DNA of 64,000 nt from Corynebacterium mustelae (GTDB lineage: Bacteria; Actinomycetota; Actinomycetes; Mycobacteriales; Mycobacteriaceae). Position 1 is the stretch's first letter. Each line of letters starts with the position of its first letter. The notes below the pieces were generated by a model. That model made no database searches and was not told the DNA's origin. It was given only the letters and a program-made list of their open reading frames with translations. Below, piece after piece: positions 1 through 8,389 of this stretch. The DNA lies in the NCBI RefSeq assembly GCF_001020985.1, contig NZ_CP011542.1:2108001-2172000 (forward strand), in the 5' to 3' direction. The position numbers and the translations under genes were made by a program.

Positions 1-726
1 CGATGCCGAATCCGTTGGTAGGTGTATTCGATCCCGCGATGTAGTACTTAAGTCGAGGCTGGGCATGGAAAACGTATCTTTGGGCTGGTTATCGGATACG
101 CCACCGCCAAGGCGTACTACGGTCACTCGTCCCTCGTTCGCGGCTTGGGTTAATTGGTGGCCTTTACGATACAGCCACCCATGCTCTGTGTGATGCTTGT
201 CGGTCACCAAAATCACGTGCTTCGCCAGGGCTGTTCCTGCAGATATCGTGTCATGCAGACATGTAAAGGGCAGGTCAATAACAACAGTGGGCCACCGGTG
301 CGCCACCCTACTGACAGCAGTATCCAGTATTTCCGGCTGGATTTTTACCCGGGTGTGGAAATTATTACTTAAAAGTGCAACCGTTCCGGTTGTATCAGCA
401 AAGGTTTCTATTGTTGCCCGGTTGAGCTTTTCGACGTTTGCCTCCGCCAGACCTATCAAATCGCCATCGGTTCCCGCACCAATCGGTCCACGTAGGGGTT
501 GATTGATCCCGTCGCCGTCGACAAGCACTACGGGTTGTTGGGCAACCGCATTAAGCAAAATACCAATACTTGCACTTATAGGGGTAGAAAGAATGCGCTC
601 GTCTAAGGCAGCAACCGCGATGGTCATCGTTTTGTCAATAGTGCGCGGCGGTGTGCGCTGTGCATGGGCTAAGACATTCGATGCCAATAATCGACGCACA
701 ACAGCGGGCGATTTCATCCCGGTCAT
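1..726 (-). CDS. MinD-fold-like protein without a Walker A motif (3' end off the left edge)
   Basis: An open minus-strand frame runs from ATG at 726 off the left edge, giving at least 242 codons. A GAAGG ribosome site lies 7 nt before the ATG. After about 33 residues comes a beta strand (MTIAVAALDER) and later QPVVLVDGDG, TVALLSNN, WPTVVIDLPF and KHVILVTDK. This strand order resembles a MinD/ParA or CpaE-like ATPase. Where KGGVGKTT would be expected the sequence reads DERILSTPISAS, so no Walker A lysine is visible and it is probably not a conventional ATPase. It is divergent from the EspI-like gene, with only 64 bp between them, so the two likely share a control region. A role in the same secretion apparatus is inferred from context; the C-terminus is not visible. 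Confidence 0.7.
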   Translation of the reverse strand, partial: MTGMKSPAVVRRLLASNVLAHAQRTPPRTIDKTMTIAVAALDERILSTPISASIGILLNAVAQQPVVLVDGDGINQPLRGPIGAGTDGDLIGLAEANVEKLNRATIETFADTTGTVALLSNNFHTRVKIQPEILDTAVSRVAHRWPTVVIDLPFTCLHDTISAGTALAKHVILVTDKHHTEHGWLYRKGHQLTQAANEGRVTVVRLGGGVSDNQPKDTFSMPSLDLSTTSRDRIHLPTDSAS

Positions 727-790
727 TATCAGCCTTCTTTTTTATCGCTGCTTCAAATTATGCAAAATGATTATAGGATAAGAATCATTC

Positions 791-2434
791 GTGAGTGACA
801 ATGGAAGAAAAAGTAGAGATTTAGTGATGAATCAACCCCCAGGTAACAATGGCGGCCACCCAGCGTGGCTACGGATCGATGCCGACGAGGCACCTGAACC
901 ACAACACGCTGCGCAACCTAATCCCCCCACTTCCACACCCCACTCAACAACCCCACATACAGCGACACCCCAGGTAGCAACCCCAGCAGCACCTACCCCA
1001 CCGGCACCGGCTTCTCTTGCACCAGAATCCCCTACTCCGGCTACCCCATACCGCAACGCGGCGCCTGCACAGCAACAGCCATATCAGCCACAACACCAAG
1101 CTGAATTGCAACCGCAACAACCATCAGTGCCAGCACCTGAGACGACTGCGTCTTCAGCTGTAACTCCGACCGTGCCAACCCCACAACAACCCGCCGTGCC
1201 ACGCCATCGGCAATCACCGCAACCGGAACCACAGCACAGTCCGCCACAACCAGCACCACCGGTAGCTACACCGCAAAAAACACCCCTAGAATCTGCGGCT
1301 TTACAACCCGAGCCAACGCCTATGCAGGTTCAGCAACCAGCCACACCTCCGCCAGCCGCGTCGCTACCAGCTGAACCTGCTAACACCGCAACTTCACCAG
1401 CTACCGCATCAAACGGCACCCCGGTTAAACAACCAGCGGCTGCTACTCATCCGCCGCTGACTGCCACCAAGATGCCATTAGAACAATTCGAGTTGGTGCC
1501 GCCCCCTGCACTGGACCAGTCGAATCTAGTGAATCCGGTAAAAACACCACCAAAAGGCGGATGGCGTAAATTCCTCCACAAGATCACTGCGGGACGATTT
1601 AACCCAGGCGACTCCGCGAAGCAACGCAAGCACGACGAGCTTTTGGAGCGAATCAACACGCCGCTGCGCGGCGACTACCGTATCGCTGTGATGTCCCTTA
1701 AAGGTGGAGTTGGTAAAACCACCACCACAGCTACCTTGGGTGGAATATTGGCGGAAACTCGGGGGGACCGGGTGATCGCCATCGATGCCAATCCCGATTT
1801 AGGAACGTTAGCCCAACGAGTGGTTGCCAATAACACTGCCACCATCCGCGACCTCTTGGCTTTAGAAGACACCACTCGGTACCCGGAGATTCGTTCCTAC
1901 ACCACCCAGGCGAAATCCCGGTTAGAGGTAGTCGGTTCCGAGCGCGACCCCGCAGTATCAGAGGCTTTCAGCGAAGCAGAATACCGAAAAGTGATTGATA
2001 TTCTCAGGCACCACTACAACATCGTGCTCACCGATTGCGGTACCGGCTTGATGCATTCGACGATGAACGGTGTGTTGGATCTAGCAAATGCGTTGATCTT
2101 GGTTACCTCCCCAGCATTAGATGGCGCGCAATCTGCGTCCGCAACGCTCGATTGGCTTAAGCTTCATGGCTATGAGCAATTGGCCGCGAATTCCGTCGTG
2201 GTGGTTTCTGCAGCACCGCTGCAACGGTCAAGCATCGACATGGATCACTTGGTTAAACACTTCCGTTCCCGTACCCGGGCCGTACAAGTCATACCGTACG
2301 ATCCACACTTAGCCGAAGGTGCAACAATCGACCTCAACCGGATTGGCAAATCAACCCGGGAGGCGTACCTGGAATTAGCCGCGATCATCGCAGAAGACTT
2401 CAACGCTTGGGATAGGCAACCACCACAACAATGA
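791..2434 (+). CDS. EspI-like proline-rich MinD/ParA-type ATPase (type VII secretion accessory)
   Basis: 547 aa. Residues about 1-255 are a disordered region rich in Pro, Ala, Gln and Thr. A basic linker with GWRKFLHKITAGRFNPGD follows. The C-terminal half is a MinD/ParA domain with deviant Walker A KGGVGKTTTTA near residue 304, Walker B-type IDANPDLG near 330, and the conserved segments VLTDCGTGLMHSTMNGVLD and DGAQSASATLDWL. This order, and the sequence around the domain, match mycobacterial EspI, an ESX-1-associated cytosolic ATPase-like protein, as I recall it. GTG 791 is the longest start; ATG 827 (MNQPPGNNGG) is an alternative. Its stop overlaps the next start (ATGA). Regulation of secretion is the role of the family; the partner machinery is not in the window. 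Confidence 0.85.
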   Translation: MSDNGRKSRDLVMNQPPGNNGGHPAWLRIDADEAPEPQHAAQPNPPTSTPHSTTPHTATPQVATPAAPTPPAPASLAPESPTPATPYRNAAPAQQQPYQPQHQAELQPQQPSVPAPETTASSAVTPTVPTPQQPAVPRHRQSPQPEPQHSPPQPAPPVATPQKTPLESAALQPEPTPMQVQQPATPPPAASLPAEPANTATSPATASNGTPVKQPAAATHPPLTATKMPLEQFELVPPPALDQSNLVNPVKTPPKGGWRKFLHKITAGRFNPGDSAKQRKHDELLERINTPLRGDYRIAVMSLKGGVGKTTTTATLGGILAETRGDRVIAIDANPDLGTLAQRVVANNTATIRDLLALEDTTRYPEIRSYTTQAKSRLEVVGSERDPAVSEAFSEAEYRKVIDILRHHYNIVLTDCGTGLMHSTMNGVLDLANALILVTSPALDGAQSASATLDWLKLHGYEQLAANSVVVVSAAPLQRSSIDMDHLVKHFRSRTRAVQVIPYDPHLAEGATIDLNRIGKSTREAYLELAAIIAEDFNAWDRQPPQQ

Positions 2435-3078
2435 GCGCCACGAGATCTATTCTCATTGCTCTCGCCAGTTCGATTCTATTAACCGGCTGCGTCGAGCGCT
2501 TAGAACCTGTCGTGCCCACTCCTGAGCAACGAGTGGATCAAGTCGCGGAATGGTCCGATGACCGGGCACAACCCTATAACATTCCCGAACGTTCACTTCG
2601 GGGCTATGCTTACGCCGCTTGGTTAGTAAAAGAGGACTCTAAATGCGTCATTGGTTGGCCGACGCTTGCCGCAATCGGGCAGGTGTATTCTGATCACGGC
2701 CGGGCATTGGGGGCGTCGATAAGCGAGTCGGGAAAAGTATCCATACCGCAACGCGGGCTCGACAACATGGGTCCTGGCAAACCCATCGTTCCCGACACTG
2801 ACGGTGGGAGTACTGATGGCGATCCGGTTAACGACATCGCAGTTGGTCCCATGCAGATCATGCCGTCTCGGTGGGAGCAATTCGCCGAATCAACCGAGCC
2901 GGGAAAAATTCCCGATCCCGACGACATCGACGATGCTGCCTTAACTACCGCGCGGATTTTATGTTCAGCAGGTAACCCCAGCACCCCCGAAGGTTGGGAT
3001 GCTGGCATCACGATGATCGCCCCTAACCCTGAGGTGGTCAAACGCATTCACGCTATCGCCAAGGAGTATTCCCGATGA
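2431..3078 (+). CDS. Lytic-transglycosylase-like lipoprotein lacking the usual catalytic Glu
   Basis: 215 aa. Signal peptide with lipobox LLTGC, lipidated Cys at residue 20, so an extracytoplasmic lipoprotein is expected. The body has the actinobacterial SLT-type layout: W-T-L-A-A-I-G near residue 80, SDHGR near 87, then DTDGG, GDPVNDIAVGPMQIMPSRW and DDAALTTARILCSAG. In related enzymes the segment is usually written GRVESxHGR, with Glu as the catalytic acid; here it reads GQVYSDHGR, so Tyr86 replaces it. The protein is therefore probably a non-hydrolytic peptidoglycan-binding relative, or uses another acid. It overlaps both neighbours by ATGA, indicating translational coupling with the EspI-like gene, which suits local wall remodelling or anchoring of a secretion machine. 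Confidence 0.8.
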   Translation: MSATRSILIALASSILLTGCVERLEPVVPTPEQRVDQVAEWSDDRAQPYNIPERSLRGYAYAAWLVKEDSKCVIGWPTLAAIGQVYSDHGRALGASISESGKVSIPQRGLDNMGPGKPIVPDTDGGSTDGDPVNDIAVGPMQIMPSRWEQFAESTEPGKIPDPDDIDDAALTTARILCSAGNPSTPEGWDAGITMIAPNPEVVKRIHAIAKEYSR

Positions 3079-3413
3079 GTTCTCTACGCATGGCGCTGTC
3101 GGTAGCAACACTATCTACAGCAGCCGTTATCACCTTGGTCTCCTGCGGCGAACCTGGTTTTGCCAAACAGGAAAAACTACAGCAACACATACCTCCACTA
3201 GGCCAGCTTCCGGAATTACCAGAAAGCTATTTCCCGCCCCCGCCATCAGAAAGTTCAGAACCGCCAGCGCCGCCGACTAGTCAACCTCAGGTTACCGTCA
3301 CAACAACCGTGACATCGGAGCCTCCGCCACCACCGCCGCCTCCCCCACCGCCGCCACCGGAGCCTGAGCCGGATATCTACATTCCGCTTATCGACGACAT
3401 TTTGCGCCTGTAG
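3075..3413 (+). CDS. Small proline-rich lipoprotein
   Basis: 112 aa. Signal peptide ending in a lipobox-like TLVSC, Cys at residue 24. The mature part is low complexity: PPPPSESSEPPAPPTSQP, then a Val/Thr stretch, then an unbroken run of prolines, ending with the hydrophobic tail IPLIDDILRL. It is most likely a surface-exposed, extended spacer-type lipoprotein. No enzymatic motif is visible and I do not recognise a named family. Translationally coupled (ATGA) to the transglycosylase-like gene. Confidence 0.7.
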   Translation: MSSLRMALSVATLSTAAVITLVSCGEPGFAKQEKLQQHIPPLGQLPELPESYFPPPPSESSEPPAPPTSQPQVTVTTTVTSEPPPPPPPPPPPPPEPEPDIYIPLIDDILRL

Positions 3414-3437
3414 CCAATAAAGCTTTAAGGAACAACC

Positions 3438-3686
3438 ATGACAAGTCCCACTGAGGAACCGGTTAACCACGATAACCGGCCACCACGAAAAGACCATCGA
3501 TCGGTAATTCAGGCAAATAAACTGCGCACTGAATTGATTGTGAAATCAATTCAGTTTGGCAACACCGAACCCTCGATTAAACCACGCAGTGTAAGAATCC
3601 TGCTGGGTTCAACCGCACTCGGTGCTATTGGCATAGTGGCATCAATGGTGATCTCGGTGGTTTTGCAACTGATTCAATCACGATGA
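3438..3686 (+). CDS. Small single-pass membrane protein
   Basis: 82 aa. The first 50 residues are hydrophilic and Asn/Arg rich (NHDNRPPRKDHRS). The C-terminus has one hydrophobic helix, RILLGSTALGAIGIVASMVI followed by SVVLQLIQSR, so an N-in tail-anchored topology is likely. An AAGGAAC ribosome site precedes ATG 3438. It sits 24 bp after the proline-rich lipoprotein and is probably in the same operon. Function unknown. Confidence 0.65.
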   Translation: MTSPTEEPVNHDNRPPRKDHRSVIQANKLRTELIVKSIQFGNTEPSIKPRSVRILLGSTALGAIGIVASMVISVVLQLIQSR

Positions 3687-3803
3687 CATCACAGATGCGG
3701 CTATTTTCCGGGTTTTCTAGAAATCCATCGGCCTTAGGTTTACGATATGGAATGCACTTGTATCAATACGTTGCCTGCGGTTTTTACCTAGGCAGCCACG
3801 TGT

Positions 3804-4514
3804 ATGTGGAGTTACCTCAAGTTGAGCGAAGAAAAAAATTTGTTAATCGAATACCACCCCGATGCACCCCGCCCGCAGTTCATGTGGTCAGCCTCATTGC
3901 CCAGCACGTGGCGGATAATCGAAACTCACCCCGCCCGCTGGAAAGTCTGCGCTGAACGGCTAGTTCGAGACTACATTCCTGGCGTGCGGCTATCGGCAAG
4001 TGACCGAAAACTTGTTATGGCGAAACTTGAAGAAGTTGTCGCTCAATCCCAAAAGACCGGTGTACTGCTTGCACTAGTTCAACCAGGCATCGTGGATGAA
4101 CAAGTAAGCGCCGTCACTCTTTTGCTCCGATGGGTTGATACCGCGCCGTCCCCAGCCAGCGTTTTAGCAATTGAAAAAGAACTAACCAGCAAAGACCCCC
4201 AGGTAGAACGCACCGGTAACGATGTGCCTTACGTAGTTGCCTCGACAAGCCACCAGGCTGGGCCGATAACCAACCGCCGCACTGTATTTACTCACCAGGC
4301 ATATATCCCGGTTTCTGGCACATCCTGGACTTTAGCTGTATCTGCAACCGCACCGAACAAAGAAACCAGCGAATCCGTCGCCGCAATCGTGCGACGCGTT
4401 GTTGAAGGAATCAAGGTCTATCCCGACACAGCTGGGGAACGTATCCTCGCCGAACCGATGTCCGAAGACGACATAGCAATGGTTATGACCGAAGACGGCG
4501 TTGTCAAACCTTGA
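3804..4514 (+). CDS. Hypothetical protein at the end of the secretion-type cluster
   Basis: 236 aa. Soluble, mixed alpha/beta composition with no signal peptide or long hydrophobic helix. Recognisable stretches are LPSTWRIIETHPARW near residue 32, VLLALVQPG and SGTSWTLAVSATAPN. I do not recognise the family. An in-frame TAG at 3789-3791 limits the start to ATG 3804 or a later GTG. A different frame opens at 3683 (ATGA overlap with the previous gene) but shares no evident homology; it may be the relic of an older start. Position suggests it belongs with the upstream operon. Confidence 0.65.
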   Translation: MWSYLKLSEEKNLLIEYHPDAPRPQFMWSASLPSTWRIIETHPARWKVCAERLVRDYIPGVRLSASDRKLVMAKLEEVVAQSQKTGVLLALVQPGIVDEQVSAVTLLLRWVDTAPSPASVLAIEKELTSKDPQVERTGNDVPYVVASTSHQAGPITNRRTVFTHQAYIPVSGTSWTLAVSATAPNKETSESVAAIVRRVVEGIKVYPDTAGERILAEPMSEDDIAMVMTEDGVVKP

Positions 4515-4582
4515 ACCAATACTCCCGCACTCATATTGACAAATGTCCTGCGGGAGTAACCGAAGCCGGGTAGCCTGTCGGT

Positions 4583-5512
4583 ATGGACCGAACCTACCCG
4601 CACCTTACGGAAGAAACCGAAGCCCGCTTTCGCGCTGACTTGATTGACGCTGCCAGCGCGATTGGGGCTTCAATCACATTTTTAGACCCCAATGATGAAG
4701 CGATGTTGCTTAGTAGTGACGGTAAACCGTCGAACATGGGGCTTCAAAACGTATCACGCGACTACGCACTCGCCGAAGGCGACAGAGCCAGCGAACTATA
4801 CGTTATTGGGGAATACTTCAAAATGTTCCAACCAGCCGACCCGGTGGATACCTCCCCGGAGGCAACCAAACAACGGCTGAAAATCCGGGTATCGCCAGCA
4901 GAGATGCTGCAGGAACTTCTGTCGCTTAGCTCCGACGTGTCTTTTGATCAAACAACCTCGCCGCTCGCCACCGGTTTGATGACTGCGCTTGTCGACGACC
5001 AACCGGTCTCCATTGCATCCATCTCCGATCAAACACTCGCCAATCTAGGAACCAGCGAAGAGCTCTACCCCATCGCCTTAGAAAATACCCGCACCGAACT
5101 ACTAGGGCAGCAACCCGTAGTTGAGCACATGCCAGGTGAGGAGCACCCCACCGGTTTTACCTACATCGAAGACGCCGGTTATTTCTTAAGCTCAGTGGTG
5201 ATTTTCCCCGAAATTCTCCAATCCTGGGTGCCTACCCTCAATCCTGAAACAGGCTACATTGTTTCCGTACCAACCCGGGATATTATTCTGGTTGCACCGG
5301 TTACCAGCAGCACGGATCTGTTCAACTCACTGCAAACGATACTAGGGCTGACTGTTTCCCTCTATGAGAAAAACAGTCACCCCGTCTCCCCCTACATTTA
5401 TCTCCAACGCGTTGGCCACGAAATCCTCGAAACCATTGGTGGGCCGATCGTGGAGGACGGCGAAACCAAACTCGTATTACCGCTTCCGGAATACTTGAGC
5501 GAATTGCTTTAA
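4583..5512 (+). CDS. Hypothetical protein, possibly DUF1444-like
   Basis: 309 aa, acidic, no signal peptide. KIRVSPAEMLQELL near residue 100, TGLMTALVDDQPVSIASI and the strand pair GYIVSVPTRDIILVAPV recall the DUF1444 (YtpQ) fold in which a long N-terminal domain is followed by a protein-binding C-terminal half. The match is from memory and weak. A TAGCCT box at 4571-4576 ends 6 nt before ATG 4583, so the mRNA is probably leaderless and independent of the upstream cluster. It converges on the next gene; a short inverted repeat TAACCG/CGGTTA at 5521-5537 may act as a weak bidirectional terminator. Confidence 0.7.
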   Translation: MDRTYPHLTEETEARFRADLIDAASAIGASITFLDPNDEAMLLSSDGKPSNMGLQNVSRDYALAEGDRASELYVIGEYFKMFQPADPVDTSPEATKQRLKIRVSPAEMLQELLSLSSDVSFDQTTSPLATGLMTALVDDQPVSIASISDQTLANLGTSEELYPIALENTRTELLGQQPVVEHMPGEEHPTGFTYIEDAGYFLSSVVIFPEILQSWVPTLNPETGYIVSVPTRDIILVAPVTSSTDLFNSLQTILGLTVSLYEKNSHPVSPYIYLQRVGHEILETIGGPIVEDGETKLVLPLPEYLSELL

Positions 5513-5534
5513 TCTGCGGTTAACCGGGTAACGG

Positions 5535-6305
5535 TTATTCCCAGAAACCCGAGTAGCTGAACAGGACCAAGCCGGTTGCCGCAATCCCAGCGGCCACCTT
5601 GTGCCAATCAGCGCCGGTGTTATTGCCGTACACATGCTGCATATCCGAAACAATTCCGGCTACATCGAGCTCGGCGCCGGGTGGGCGTCGAAAAGCAAGC
5701 GTGGACGCCCCCATTCCCAGTAACGACAACCCGTAACTGGTGGTCATCCGTTCGATGATCGCCGCGACTTCAAACGGGTTTAAATCATCAGCGAAGTAAC
5801 CGTTTGGCAGACACGCTAAGAAGTCACGCGGATCATCGGAGGAAATGCACAACACGAAGTGCTCGGGATCAACCAGCGAATCGAGGTTGTCGTAAATCTC
5901 ACCCAACGTTGTGACGTTTTCGTCCGTAGCGTGTAGAGCATCCTGGAGCCCGTCCCACTCTACTTTCAGCGCCGGATCAGCAAAAGCTTTTTGGACGGCA
6001 TGATACCGATGCAGATCTAGGGCATCTAGATCGTCCTCACCCTCCTCCGACCAGTCGAAGCCATCCTCGAATCCGTGCTTATCAGCAGCATGCCCAGAGG
6101 TATAAAGCATCTGCGATAGGAAGTCGAGGGTGAGGTAGCTTTTCCCCTTGCTTTCCTGCGCTACAGCTATCTCGTCAAACGCACCCAGCAGTTCTTCAAA
6201 ATCGTCCGGATCGAAAATTCCATGCGTTGCCATGAGGTGAAGCCTGGATACATCATCGTCCGGCAGTTGCACAATTTCGATTGGCTGGGATTCTTGTTCT
6301 TCCAC
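5535..6305 (-). CDS. Hypothetical acidic protein, weak DUF4253-like C-terminus
   Basis: 256 aa, strongly acidic (GFDWSEEGEDDLDALD). The segment ERMTTSYGLSLLGMGASTL followed by FRRPP near residue 195 resembles the C-terminal motif of DUF4253 proteins (a YGxxLxGxxxxTL..RPP pattern) as I remember it. The last residues GIAATGLVLFSYSGFWE are hydrophobic but too short for a confident membrane helix. An AAAGGATAAA ribosome site lies upstream of the start. It lies downstream of ftsY in the same direction with 95 bp between them, so it could be co-transcribed with ftsY. Confidence 0.65.
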   Translation of the reverse strand: MEEQESQPIEIVQLPDDDVSRLHLMATHGIFDPDDFEELLGAFDEIAVAQESKGKSYLTLDFLSQMLYTSGHAADKHGFEDGFDWSEEGEDDLDALDLHRYHAVQKAFADPALKVEWDGLQDALHATDENVTTLGEIYDNLDSLVDPEHFVLCISSDDPRDFLACLPNGYFADDLNPFEVAAIIERMTTSYGLSLLGMGASTLAFRRPPGAELDVAGIVSDMQHVYGNNTGADWHKVAAGIAATGLVLFSYSGFWE

Positions 6306-6400
6306 AGATTTATCCTTTCACAAACTTTGGACCGTAAACTCCCACTGGTTCGTCGACAAGCAACCATCGACACCCCACCCCGAGGCGATGAGCTTTTCTT

Positions 6401-8044
6401 TTAACCCAAGAGCGCGTCGACGAACCCTTCGACCTCAAACGGTGCCATATCGTCAGCGCCCTCGCCCAGACCGACAAGTTTCACCGGCACACCCAAGTCT
6501 TCCTGGACTTGGAAAACGATCCCGCCTTTAGCCGTGCCATCCAGCTTCGTGAGCACCACACCGGTAATTTGCACAACCTCGCCGAAAACCCGGGCTTGGT
6601 TCAAACCATTCTGACCGGTAGTCGCGTCGATAACAAGCAGCACTTCGTCCACCTCAGCCCGCTTTTCCACCACACGCTTTACCTTGCCAAGCTGATCCAT
6701 CAAGTTCGCCGAATTATGCAGCCGGCCAGCCGTGTCAATCACCACGACATCGGCGCTGGTCTCAATGCCCTTCGATACCGCATCGAAAGCCACGGATGCT
6801 GGGTCAGCACCTTCTGCACCACGAACGGTGGTTGCGCCCACGCGACGCCCCCACGCCTCCAACTGATCCGCTGCCGCCGCACGGAACGTATCAGCCGCAC
6901 CTAACAGCACCTTATGCCCCATCGACACCAAAACCCGAGCAAGTTTACCGGTAGTAGTAGTTTTACCGGTTCCGTTAACCCCAACCATAAGCACCACGGC
7001 GGGCTTGCCTTCATACGGAATCGCCTTAATCGAACGATCCATCTCTGGTTTACACGCCGTAATCAGGCATTCCCGCAGCATGGCGCGCGCTTCCGCCTCG
7101 CTTGAGACACCACGGGTGGCGATCATGTCGCGCAATTCCTCGACCACATTCATCGTGATCTTGACGCCCAGGTCAGCTTGGATCAATTGCGCTTCGATAT
7201 CCTCCCACGCATCTTCGTCCAAGTCACCCGCCGACAACATCCCCAATACGGATTTGCCAAACACATTTTGCGAACGAGCCAACCGACCACGCAACCGGCC
7301 AATCCGGCCCGCAGCCGGGTCGATGTCTTCCGCTGGTTTCGCTTCCACAGCTGGGGTTTCGACGGCTGGTGCTTCAGCTTTAGGAGCCTGCGCTAAGGCT
7401 TCCTCAGCAGCATCGATCGCTTGAGTAGCTGCGGCCGCAGCAGCCTCAGCCTCCGTATCCTCCGCGCTTGGGGAAACAGCGTCGTCCTCAGACGTCGTCT
7501 CACCCGTCGGTTCGTCTGATTCTTCAGTTTCCTCAATTTCGTGGAATTCATCGAGCGCCGCGAAGTTTTCCTCACCCGGCTCTTCCGAATCCGCTGGCTC
7601 TTCCAGCTTTTCAGTCGAACTTGCTTCCTTGGCAGAATCCTCAGAAATGTTCTCTTCGGCTTGCTTGTCGACGCCCTCCGTCGCAACGGGTTCCGGTTGC
7701 GCGGTTACGTCAACCTCCGGCACCTGCGCTAACTCCTCTTCCACCAATAGCGCCTCATGTTCAAGTTGCGGAACAACCGGTGCCTGTTCCCCCGCTAACT
7801 CTTGACCAGGCAACACTTGCGCTTGCTTCTCGTCTTTTTTAGCAGTAGCGAAATTAAAACCACCCTGAGCTTGGTAATTACCTGATTTCTCTTGTTGCGT
7901 CAGCTCTTTTGGTTGCGCTTGATCCGCTTCTGTCTTATCAAAGCTAATGGTCTTAGCCTTTTTCCGGTTGAGACCCACCAGCACCAAAATGGCGATGAGC
8001 ACAACGATGGCAAGAACAATAATGAGGATTGTCGTATTGGTCAT
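6401..8044 (-). CDS. ftsY: FtsY, signal recognition particle receptor GTPase
   Basis: 547 aa, longer than the E. coli protein. It docks the SRP-ribosome complex at the membrane and hydrolyses GTP together with Ffh. An N-terminal helix (ILIIVLAIVVLIAILVLVGL) should anchor it, as is usual in actinobacteria. A disordered acidic region of about 200 residues follows. The NG domain shows P-loop GVNGTGKTTTTGKLA near residue 353, DTFRAAAADQLEAW, DTAGRLHNSANLMDQL, TKLDGTAKGG and the closing GLGEGADDMAPF. All SRP-GTPase motifs are present. Start ATG 8044 has GGAACC upstream. This is the only clear housekeeping gene in the window and marks the left border of the paralog array. Confidence 0.97.
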   Translation of the reverse strand: MTNTTILIIVLAIVVLIAILVLVGLNRKKAKTISFDKTEADQAQPKELTQQEKSGNYQAQGGFNFATAKKDEKQAQVLPGQELAGEQAPVVPQLEHEALLVEEELAQVPEVDVTAQPEPVATEGVDKQAEENISEDSAKEASSTEKLEEPADSEEPGEENFAALDEFHEIEETEESDEPTGETTSEDDAVSPSAEDTEAEAAAAAATQAIDAAEEALAQAPKAEAPAVETPAVEAKPAEDIDPAAGRIGRLRGRLARSQNVFGKSVLGMLSAGDLDEDAWEDIEAQLIQADLGVKITMNVVEELRDMIATRGVSSEAEARAMLRECLITACKPEMDRSIKAIPYEGKPAVVLMVGVNGTGKTTTTGKLARVLVSMGHKVLLGAADTFRAAAADQLEAWGRRVGATTVRGAEGADPASVAFDAVSKGIETSADVVVIDTAGRLHNSANLMDQLGKVKRVVEKRAEVDEVLLVIDATTGQNGLNQARVFGEVVQITGVVLTKLDGTAKGGIVFQVQEDLGVPVKLVGLGEGADDMAPFEVEGFVDALLG

Positions 8045-8389
8045 GGTTCCATCTTGGCAAACTTCCGCCGCTTTAACATCTTCACTGCGAAGATAGGGCT
8101 AACAATTAGCTAATAATTTATAAAAACGCAGCACGCCTGCCGTCATCAACCACGGGATACAGCAGGAAAAACCAGCATGTCTGTTTAGGTAATGGATTTC
8201 CTTGTGCTCCTACGATCTGCTTTACATCGACGAAAAAAGATTGCCGATCACATAAGCTCGTACTAATTTTTAGAACAAATGTTCTGAGATTTTTGTATAA
8301 CTATGTTGCATGGCGTTGCTAGGATTAGCTCGAAAATATTAGGTCAAAGCTTTAACAAATGGACTAGCCAACCAAAGGACAACACCACC
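8045..8389. promoter_or_regulatory. Divergent promoter region between ftsY and array gene A1
   Basis: No coding potential stands out in these 345 bp. The ftsY side has TATCTT (reverse strand) about 50 nt before its start. The A1 side carries the LexA-like palindrome at 8271-8286 and TATAAC at 8296-8301. The middle is AT rich around 8095-8125. I see nothing else to name here. Confidence 0.5.
8271..8286. promoter_or_regulatory. LexA/SOS-box-like operator before A1
   Basis: TAGAACAAATGTTCTG has the core GAACANNTGTTC of the corynebacterial/mycobacterial SOS box (consensus TCGAACANNTGTTCGA as I recall it). Only the outer bases differ. It lies just upstream of a good -10, TATAAC at 8296-8301, so a bound repressor would block the A1 promoter. 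LexA control is an inference from the match and position. Confidence 0.6.

Noticed and set aside
3326..3365. Possible repeat expansion
   Set aside because: It is simply the proline-codon run of the small lipoprotein.
3683..3955. Separate gene before the 236-aa protein
   Set aside because: It overlaps the better-supported frame from 3804 and shows no protein-like pattern beyond its ATGA junction; kept only as a note on the start.
7005..7842. Plus-strand frames opposite ftsY
   Set aside because: Shadows of the acidic low-complexity region of FtsY; composition is Arg/Pro/Ser rich with no motif.
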